Position numbers and translations under genes: made by a program. The notes under the pieces are model-generated. The model did not search any database and had not been told where the DNA came from. It saw only the letters and a list, made by a program, of their open reading frames with translations. From contig URCI01000026.1 of assembly GCA_900546345.1 (NCBI GenBank), positions 1 to 37,910 on the forward strand: 37,910 nt of DNA. Direction: 5' to 3'. Source of the DNA: an uncultured Prevotella sp. (GTDB lineage: Bacteria; Bacteroidota; Bacteroidia; Bacteroidales; Bacteroidaceae). Shown piece by piece: positions 32,770-37,910 of this stretch (position 1 is the stretch's first letter; each line of letters starts with the position of its first letter).

Positions 32770-33933
32770 ATGAAGCAGATCGTCAACATTCGGATGATTG
32801 TCCTGGTCCTGCTCTCCACTTTCTTCTTCCCGTTGGAGAGCAAGGCCTCACCGCTTACTGAAGGCAAAGGAGCGCCTGTCCGTCTCATCCTCCACAATCC
32901 CTCGGTTTTCCAGCGTGACGAGGTGGTGGAGATCAATGGCGATGCACTTTACAAAGCATTGGGCGTGAAAGCTGGTACACCAGTCGTGGTGAAAGACAAA
33001 CGAGGCAATGAGGTGACATCGCAGCTTGACCACGAAGGCAATCTACTCGTTGATGCCTCGATCCGACCGAAGGCTGCAACAACCTATACGGTCGCTGTAG
33101 GACAGCCAGCCAAATATCGTGAGTGGGTCTTCGGCCGACTCGTACCAGAGCGCAAGGACGATATCGCCTGGGAGAACGACCGCGGTGCCTACCGCATCTA
33201 TGGACCGGCACTCGAAAAAACCGGCGAAAGGTCTTTCGGCACGGACGTTTGGGTGAAGAACACCCCCGACCTGGTCATCAACGACCGCTATGCCGGTGAC
33301 GAGAAAGGCATCTCATACCACGTCGATCACGGCACAGGCTATGATCCTTACGATGTCGGTCCCACACTGGGATGCGGCGCACCGGGACTGCTCATTGATG
33401 GGAAACTCAGAATGCCCTATTGCTGGAAGACCTACCAGATCCAGGACAACGGACCGCTTCGCTTCACGGTGGAGGTAAGCTACGGCAATGAACATCGTAT
33501 CATCAGTCTCGACAAAGGCAGTAATTTCAATCGGCTGACGGTATGGTATGACCAATTGCCCGCTGACGCGCGTCTGGCAACAGGTGTCGTCTTGCATGAT
33601 GCGGACTCCACAACAGTGGCTTTGGGTAAGGACTACGTGCAGTATGCTGATCCCACCGACAACCGCGAGGCTAACAACTGCCAGGTGTTTGTCGCCGCGC
33701 TCTTCCCGCAAGGAGTCGACTCCACGTTTGTCTTGCCTCTGGATCACCCTGACGGTATCCGCTATGCCCACGCCTTGGGCGCGCGACTCCTGAAAAGCGG
33801 TGAACACTATACCTATTATTTCGGTTCGGCATGGAGCCGGTATGATGTCCGTACACAAGGCGAATGGCAACTGCGCATCGAGGAGAAACTCGAGGCCCTG
33901 CGCCATCCTATACAATGCCAGTTGATGAAATAA
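32770..33933 (+). CDS. Secreted DUF4861 domain protein
   Basis: A 387-residue exported protein that resembles the DUF4861 family found in pectin, alginate and ulvan gene clusters. The signal peptide runs to about residue 27 (LESKASPL). Recognisable segments are ENDRGAYRIYGPAL, SYHVDHGTGYDPYDVGPTLGCGAPGLLIDGKL, and a C-terminal HYTYYFGSAWSRYDV. Conserved His and Asp residues in the central segment would suit a sugar-binding or mutarotase-like beta-sandwich, which is a guess. It closes the uronate operon and starts 12 bases after kduI. A terminator follows. Confidence 0.78.
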   Translation: MKQIVNIRMIVLVLLSTFFFPLESKASPLTEGKGAPVRLILHNPSVFQRDEVVEINGDALYKALGVKAGTPVVVKDKRGNEVTSQLDHEGNLLVDASIRPKAATTYTVAVGQPAKYREWVFGRLVPERKDDIAWENDRGAYRIYGPALEKTGERSFGTDVWVKNTPDLVINDRYAGDEKGISYHVDHGTGYDPYDVGPTLGCGAPGLLIDGKLRMPYCWKTYQIQDNGPLRFTVEVSYGNEHRIISLDKGSNFNRLTVWYDQLPADARLATGVVLHDADSTTVALGKDYVQYADPTDNREANNCQVFVAALFPQGVDSTFVLPLDHPDGIRYAHALGARLLKSGEHYTYYFGSAWSRYDVRTQGEWQLRIEEKLEALRHPIQCQLMK

Positions 33934-33966
33934 TACACGAGAACCACGTAATAATATAGTAACCTG

Positions 33967-34014
33967 ATGTTCTGGCCTCCTGCTCTCAAGGTAGGAGTCA
34001 GAACATTTTTTTTG
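33967..34014 (+). terminator. Terminator closing the uronate operon
   Basis: Outer stem atgttctg (33967-33974) with cagaacat (33999-34006), inner stem ctcct (33977-33981) with aggag (33993-33997), then nine T residues. Confidence 0.88.
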
Positions 34015-34078
34015 CCTAATTGCAAAGAGGTATGTATTTTTTCAGTGACATTACGGCGATAAATCCAAAAAAAATATG

Positions 34079-34086
34079 TAAGTTTG
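34079..34086 (+). promoter_or_regulatory. Possible -7 box before the small membrane protein
   Basis: TAAGTTTG ends five bases before the ATG at 34091. No TTG at the correct -33 distance is seen. If real, the mRNA would have almost no leader. Confidence 0.3.
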
Positions 34087-34090
34087 CATT

Positions 34091-34336
34091 ATGAAATGGA
34101 AACTGAAAATTGATTGGCGCAAAGTCGTGCTGTTTCTCTTTATATCGGCAGGACTCCTCTATTTGACTCATTCCGTATTGATGGCGGCAGGAGTCATCCT
34201 CCTTCTCTTTGTCATTGACAGCCTGCTCAGCGATTGGGAATACCGTCGCAAGACCCATGAGCTCTTTAAAGACATCCGTGAGCAGCAGGAAAAGAAGACG
34301 AACGATTCAAAAAAGACATCCAATGAACAGCATTGA
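34091..34336 (+). CDS. Small membrane protein, hypothetical
   Basis: An 81-residue protein of unknown function. A basic start (MKWKLKIDWRK) is followed by two closely spaced hydrophobic stretches (about 12-27 and 29-45) and a hydrophilic, charged C-terminal tail (about 46-81, rich in Lys, Glu and Gln) that may be helical. With two membrane passes the tail would be cytoplasmic. It overlaps the start of the downstream kinase/RapZ fusion gene by 14 bases, so the two are probably translationally coupled. I see no known family. Confidence 0.65.
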   Translation: MKWKLKIDWRKVVLFLFISAGLLYLTHSVLMAAGVILLLFVIDSLLSDWEYRRKTHELFKDIREQQEKKTNDSKKTSNEQH

Positions 34337-35900
34337 TAATACGGCTTCAAGGGATCGGCTCACGCAACTTTACGCTGATTGGGCCGGACAGAATCCCGCG
34401 CACGTCGAAAAACTGGCAGGTGCGGGAAGCAACAGACAATATTACCGGCTGACAGGATCAGACGGGAAAACAGTGATCGGTGTCGTCGGCACCAGCAAAG
34501 ACGAGGATCACGCCTTTATCTATCTCGACCAACATTTCATACAGCGCAAACTGCCTGTACCTCGTGTGCTGGCGGTGAGCGATGACGAGATGTGCTATCT
34601 CCAGACCGATCTGGGCAGCACATCGCTCTTCGATGCCATAAAAGGCGGCAGGGAAGCCGGGGGAAGATACAACCTTGCCGAGAAAGAACTCCTCAAACGC
34701 ACCATACGTCAGTTGCCGAATCTGCAGATCAGAGGTGCCATCGGCTTGGACTGGAACAACTGTTATCCTCAGCCGGAGTTCGATGAGGATAATGTGCTCT
34801 TCGACCTTAACTACTTCAAGTATTGCTTTCTGAAGCCTACCGAACTGGAGTTTCATGAGGTGAAGTTACAGGCCAGCTTCCGGCGTTTCGCCAAGGATCT
34901 GATCGCTGAGCCCACAGAGAGCTTTATGTATCGTGATTTTCAGGCCCGCAATATCATGCTCGATGCTGAGGGCAATCCGTTATTCATCGATTTCCAAGGC
35001 GGGCGAAAAGGTCCATACTATTACGATTTGGCCTCTTTCTTATGGCAAGCTTCCGCTAAGTACAGTTTTAAATTGCGTCGCGACCTCATTGCGGAGTACT
35101 ATCGTGCATTGAGCCATTATATCGAGGTGCCCTCTGTCCGTCACTTTGCTGGCAGACTGAGTCTCTTTGTTCTCTTCCGTACACTACAGGTGCTCGGTGC
35201 TTACGGTTTCCGCGGATACTTTGAACATAAGCAACATTTCATTGACAGCATACCACCCGCCATACAGAATTTGCGTGACCTGCTGGCCCTGCGCGAGGAT
35301 GTGCTGCCGTATCCTTATCTGAGAGAAGTGCTAACAGGACTCGTCAACCTGCCACAGTTCGCGCCAAAGAAGGACAAGATGCAACCGAGAAAAGATGGCT
35401 ATAAGACTACGGACAGTAACATCTATCCTCAAAACCCACAAGACGGACTGCCTACTTTCTCGAAATACGATGGAAAAGGGCCGCTCGTCGTTCGCGTCTA
35501 CAGTTTCTCCTATAAGAAGGGTATTCCGGAGGATCCATCGGGCAATGGCGGTGGCTATGTCTTCGACTGTCGTTCCACGCATAACCCTGGACGTTACGAA
35601 CCCTATAAAAAACTCACCGGACTCGATGAGCCCGTGATCCGCTTTCTGGAGGACGACGGCGAGATCGTGGAATTCCTCCAGCATGTCTATGCCCTTGCCG
35701 ACCATCACGTGGCCCGCTATATCCAGCGCGGCTTTACCAGCCTGATGTTCTGTTTCGGTTGCACCGGCGGACAGCATCGCAGCGTCTACAGCGCACAGCA
35801 TCTCGCAGAGCACATCCATCAGAAGTTCGGAATCGAGGTGCAGATCGTACATCGCGAACAAAACATCCGGCAGACCCTGGAAGCAGTGAAGGACAAGTAA
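34323..35900 (+). CDS. AmgK-like sugar kinase fused to a RapZ C-terminal domain
   Basis: A 525-residue two-domain cytoplasmic protein. Residues 1 to about 330 have an aminoglycoside-phosphotransferase fold: AGAGSNRQYYRLTG (nucleotide loop), LQTDLGSTSLFD, catalytic loop YRDFQARNIML (Asp205, Asn210) and metal-binding IDFQGG (Asp223). The RD[FY]xxRN-IDFQ pattern is that of AmgK, which phosphorylates N-acetylmuramate/N-acetylglucosamine at the anomeric position. Residues about 375-525 match the RapZ C-terminal domain (PLVVRVYSFSYKKG, FDCRSTHNPGRYEPYK, FCFGCTGGQHRSV with Cys480), which in E. coli senses glucosamine-6-phosphate. The RapZ N-terminal kinase half is missing. A MurU uridylyltransferase partner is not next door. 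The start at 34323 (MNSIDNTASRD) avoids a frame running through the small protein gene. Confidence 0.82.
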   Translation: MNSIDNTASRDRLTQLYADWAGQNPAHVEKLAGAGSNRQYYRLTGSDGKTVIGVVGTSKDEDHAFIYLDQHFIQRKLPVPRVLAVSDDEMCYLQTDLGSTSLFDAIKGGREAGGRYNLAEKELLKRTIRQLPNLQIRGAIGLDWNNCYPQPEFDEDNVLFDLNYFKYCFLKPTELEFHEVKLQASFRRFAKDLIAEPTESFMYRDFQARNIMLDAEGNPLFIDFQGGRKGPYYYDLASFLWQASAKYSFKLRRDLIAEYYRALSHYIEVPSVRHFAGRLSLFVLFRTLQVLGAYGFRGYFEHKQHFIDSIPPAIQNLRDLLALREDVLPYPYLREVLTGLVNLPQFAPKKDKMQPRKDGYKTTDSNIYPQNPQDGLPTFSKYDGKGPLVVRVYSFSYKKGIPEDPSGNGGGYVFDCRSTHNPGRYEPYKKLTGLDEPVIRFLEDDGEIVEFLQHVYALADHHVARYIQRGFTSLMFCFGCTGGQHRSVYSAQHLAEHIHQKFGIEVQIVHREQNIRQTLEAVKDK

Positions 35901-36031
35901 CACTTGCCCGTCACAGCTCTCCATTACACTATTACGATGGCGTCATGCCGTACGCTTTAGCGGCGGCAGCGCCTACGTCTACGAACAAGCTAAAAACTCA
36001 ATATTAACCTTCATACCAAAAGACAATCACC

Positions 36032-37744
36032 ATGGCAAAAAACTATCTGCTCCTCGGTCTTATGCTTAGCTTAGGCTGGCATCAGACTCTGGCACAACCG
36101 TCGCAAGAGACACAAAAGGGTAAGGCTGACGCCACTTGCGTGTTCTCCTATTTCTCTTATCAAGGGCAGGACCAGCGCTTCGCCGTTCCTTACGATCACA
36201 ACCAGCAGTATCTCAACCCCGTGCGCTCAGGCTATTATCCCGATCCGAGCGTATGCCGTGTCGGCAAGACCTTCTATATGGTCAACTCGTCCTTCGGCTC
36301 CTTCCCTGGTGTGCCCATCGCCACGTCGCAGGATCTCGTCAGTTGGCAGCCCGCAGGATATGTCCTTGACCGCCCGTCGCAACTGCCCTTGGCCAATCAG
36401 CCCGTCGCTCACGGAGGCATCTATGCGCCGACGATCCGCTACAACAAACGCAACAAGACATTCTACATGATCACGACGAATGTAGGACACGGCAACTTCC
36501 TTGTCAAGAGCAAAGACCCCGCTAAAGGATGGAGTGAGCCTGTCTGGCTGCCAAAGGTGCAGGGCATCGATCCCGACCTGCTGTTCGACGATGACGGCAA
36601 GGCCTATATCGTACACAACGCATCGGTGACCGGTAAGCCTGCCTACGAGGGGCAGACTGCCATCCGCCTCTTTGAGTTCGATGTCAAGGGCGACTCCACA
36701 CGTGGCAACTTCACGGAGATTGTCCGTGGTGGTACGCATGTCGAGGAGAAGCCGATATGGATAGAGGGACCGCATCTCTACAAACATGGTCATTATTATT
36801 ACCTCATGTGTGCCGAGGGTGGTACGGCTGAGCACCATAGCGAAGTGATTTTCCGCGCCAAGAAACCGCAAGGGCCTTGGGAGGAGTACTCCGGAAATCC
36901 GATCCTTACGCAGCGTGATCTCAGTGAGAATCGCCTTGATCCCGTTACCTGCACCGGTCATGCCGACCTCGTAGAAGACGGAACCGGACAATGGTGGGCT
37001 GTGTTCCTGGGTTGCCGACCCTATGAGGGCAACCTCTACAATACCGGCCGCGAGACTTTCCTGTTGCCGGTCACTTGGAAAAACGACTGGCCCGTGATCC
37101 TCGATCATGGCAAGGCGGTACCTACGTTTAATGCTAAACGAGGTGTACAGCTGAAGACTAGCCCATCCCAGACACCAGAACAGCTGGGTGTCACTGGTAA
37201 TTTTTCTTATACCGATCATTTCGACGAAACAATTCTGAACCAGCGCTGGACGTTTGTCCGCAATCCTTCGACATTTTGGAAGACGGGGCAGGGTGGGCTC
37301 GTGATCAGTGGTAAACCGACTGACATCAACGAGAAAGAGAATCCCTTGGCCGTTTTTGTGCACCAACAGAATGCCAGTTTCACGGCAGAGACCGCATTGA
37401 ATCAACAGCCCTCAACAGCCCATACGATTGCCGGCATGTTGCTCTTGCAGGGTGCCAACGCCAACATGGTCTTTGGAACGGCATTGCGAGGTGGTAAGCC
37501 GGTCCTCATTCTGCGTCGCAGAGAGAAGACCTCCGTCACCATTGCTTCTGCACCGATTGCTCCTGGTATGGTCAAACTCAAGGTCATCGGTCAAGGACGC
37601 TGGTATTCGTTTTATTATCAACAGCAGAACCAAGATTGGAAAATATTGACTACAGGCGTTGACGCCAGCTGCCTAAGCACTACGAAAGCCGGTGGATTCA
37701 TTGGCACACTCATTGGCTTAGGTATGTGGACTTATAACGAATAA
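36032..37744 (+). CDS. Secreted GH43 family glycosidase
   Basis: A 570-residue exported five-bladed beta-propeller glycosidase. The signal peptide is MAKNYLLLGLMLSLGWHQTLAQ. The three GH43 acidic residues are seen in order: YYPDPSV (general base Asp), GIDPDLLFDDDG (pKa-modulating Asp) and WIEGPHLYKHG (general acid Glu). A further C-terminal beta-sandwich (about 390-570, starting GNFSYTDHFDETILNQRWTFVRNP) is the type often found in GH43 xylosidase/arabinofuranosidases. Subfamily and substrate (arabinan, xylan, or side chains of pectin) cannot be told. It lies 131 bases after the kinase/RapZ gene and ends in its own terminator. It is not in the uronate operon but could be regulated with it. Confidence 0.92.
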   Translation: MAKNYLLLGLMLSLGWHQTLAQPSQETQKGKADATCVFSYFSYQGQDQRFAVPYDHNQQYLNPVRSGYYPDPSVCRVGKTFYMVNSSFGSFPGVPIATSQDLVSWQPAGYVLDRPSQLPLANQPVAHGGIYAPTIRYNKRNKTFYMITTNVGHGNFLVKSKDPAKGWSEPVWLPKVQGIDPDLLFDDDGKAYIVHNASVTGKPAYEGQTAIRLFEFDVKGDSTRGNFTEIVRGGTHVEEKPIWIEGPHLYKHGHYYYLMCAEGGTAEHHSEVIFRAKKPQGPWEEYSGNPILTQRDLSENRLDPVTCTGHADLVEDGTGQWWAVFLGCRPYEGNLYNTGRETFLLPVTWKNDWPVILDHGKAVPTFNAKRGVQLKTSPSQTPEQLGVTGNFSYTDHFDETILNQRWTFVRNPSTFWKTGQGGLVISGKPTDINEKENPLAVFVHQQNASFTAETALNQQPSTAHTIAGMLLLQGANANMVFGTALRGGKPVLILRRREKTSVTIASAPIAPGMVKLKVIGQGRWYSFYYQQQNQDWKILTTGVDASCLSTTKAGGFIGTLIGLGMWTYNE

Positions 37745-37749
37745 TCTTT

Positions 37750-37778
37750 TGCCTCCTCGGTCACGAGGAGGCATTTTT
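37750..37778 (+). terminator. Rho-independent terminator of the GH43 gene
   Basis: A perfect 10-bp GC-rich stem (tgcctcctcg, 37750-37759; cgaggaggca, 37764-37773), loop gtca, then five T residues. It starts 5 bases after the stop codon. Confidence 0.92.
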
Positions 37779-37792
37779 GTGATTCATGCAAA

Positions 37793-37828
37793 CAAAAAAA
37801 GAGCTCCAAGCAATATGCTTGAAGCTCT
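37793..37828 (-). terminator. Terminator of the tRNA-Arg transcript
   Basis: A 13-bp stem (arms 37816-37828 and 37800-37812, one G-T pair, loop tat) followed on the minus strand by at least six T residues. It lies eight bases downstream of the tRNA 3' end. Confidence 0.88.
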
Positions 37829-37835
37829 TCTTGTG

Positions 37836-37909
37836 TGACTCCGCTGGGATTCAAACCCGGAACCTTCTGATCCGTAGTCAGATGCTCTATTCAGTTGAGC
37901 TACGGAGCC
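37836..37909 (-). tRNA. tRNA-Arg (anticodon ACG)
   Basis: A 74-base cloverleaf reads on the minus strand. The acceptor stem ggctccg pairs with cggagtc (one G-T), the D-arm has gctc/gagc, and the anticodon stem-loop is tctga-ctacgga-tcaga with anticodon ACG. The A34 would be deaminated to inosine to read CGU, CGC and CGA. The T-stem has one C-A mismatch (ccggg/cccag). The CCA end is not encoded, as is common in Bacteroidota. The window ends one base beyond the 5' end. Confidence 0.93.
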
Positions 37910-37910
37910 A

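Noticed and set aside
36227..37405. 392-residue frame opposite the GH43 gene
   Set aside because: It covers the GH43 catalytic motifs on the other strand and shows no domain of its own.
24889..37744. Classical polysaccharide utilisation locus
   Set aside because: No SusC/SusD pair and no hybrid two-component or sigma/anti-sigma regulator is visible, so the term is not justified.

Overview
The window looks like a chromosomal segment of a strictly anaerobic Bacteroidota organism, most likely Prevotella or a close relative (Segatella). The evidence is: several intergenic regions carry the Bacteroidota promoter pattern (TTG, about 18-21 bases, TAnnTTTG); there is a bacterial serine palmitoyltransferase (sphingolipid synthesis); the ribonucleotide reductase pair is the oxygen-sensitive NrdD/NrdG; and there are several secreted glycan enzymes. 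The assignment rests on gene content only. No similarity search was possible.

Left part (about 1-5,900, minus strand): a three-gene operon transcribed as TerB_N/TerB_C protein, BrxD-like (DUF2791) ATPase, then Lhr-type helicase. Related ATPase/helicase pairs occur in BREX-type phage defence and in predicted TerB-linked DNA-processing modules, so this is the best candidate for a defence or DNA-processing system here. It carries an in-frame 18-bp minisatellite and a 26-bp tandem repeat.

Housekeeping part (about 6,000-24,800): an uncharacterised ATP-grasp protein, a C69 dipeptidase, a DEAD-box RNA helicase, the lon-tgt-lptF/G group, a TrmN6-like tRNA methyltransferase, a lipid kinase, serine palmitoyltransferase, glutamate dehydrogenase, and nrdD-nrdG. 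Between spt and gdhA lies about 1 kb without an intact gene, holding a relic of a TonB-dependent receptor behind a good promoter and a possible decayed cobalamin-type leader.

Glycan part (24,889-33,933, plus strand): a seven-gene group that looks like a pectin or uronate degradation operon. It contains a DUF2264 protein, a GH105 unsaturated-uronyl hydrolase, an unrecognised secreted protein, KduD, an orphan galactitol-type PTS EIIC permease, a KduI isomerase with a signal peptide, and a DUF4861 protein. The exported isomerase and the permease without IIA/IIB partners suggest a route in which 4-deoxy-5-keto-uronate is isomerised in the periplasm, imported without phosphorylation, and reduced by KduD in the cytoplasm. 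That route is an inference.

Right end (34,000-37,910): a small membrane protein overlapping an AmgK-like kinase fused to a RapZ C-terminal domain, a secreted GH43 enzyme, and a tRNA-Arg(ACG) on the minus strand. No CRISPR array, intact insertion sequence, integrase or SusC/SusD pair was seen.
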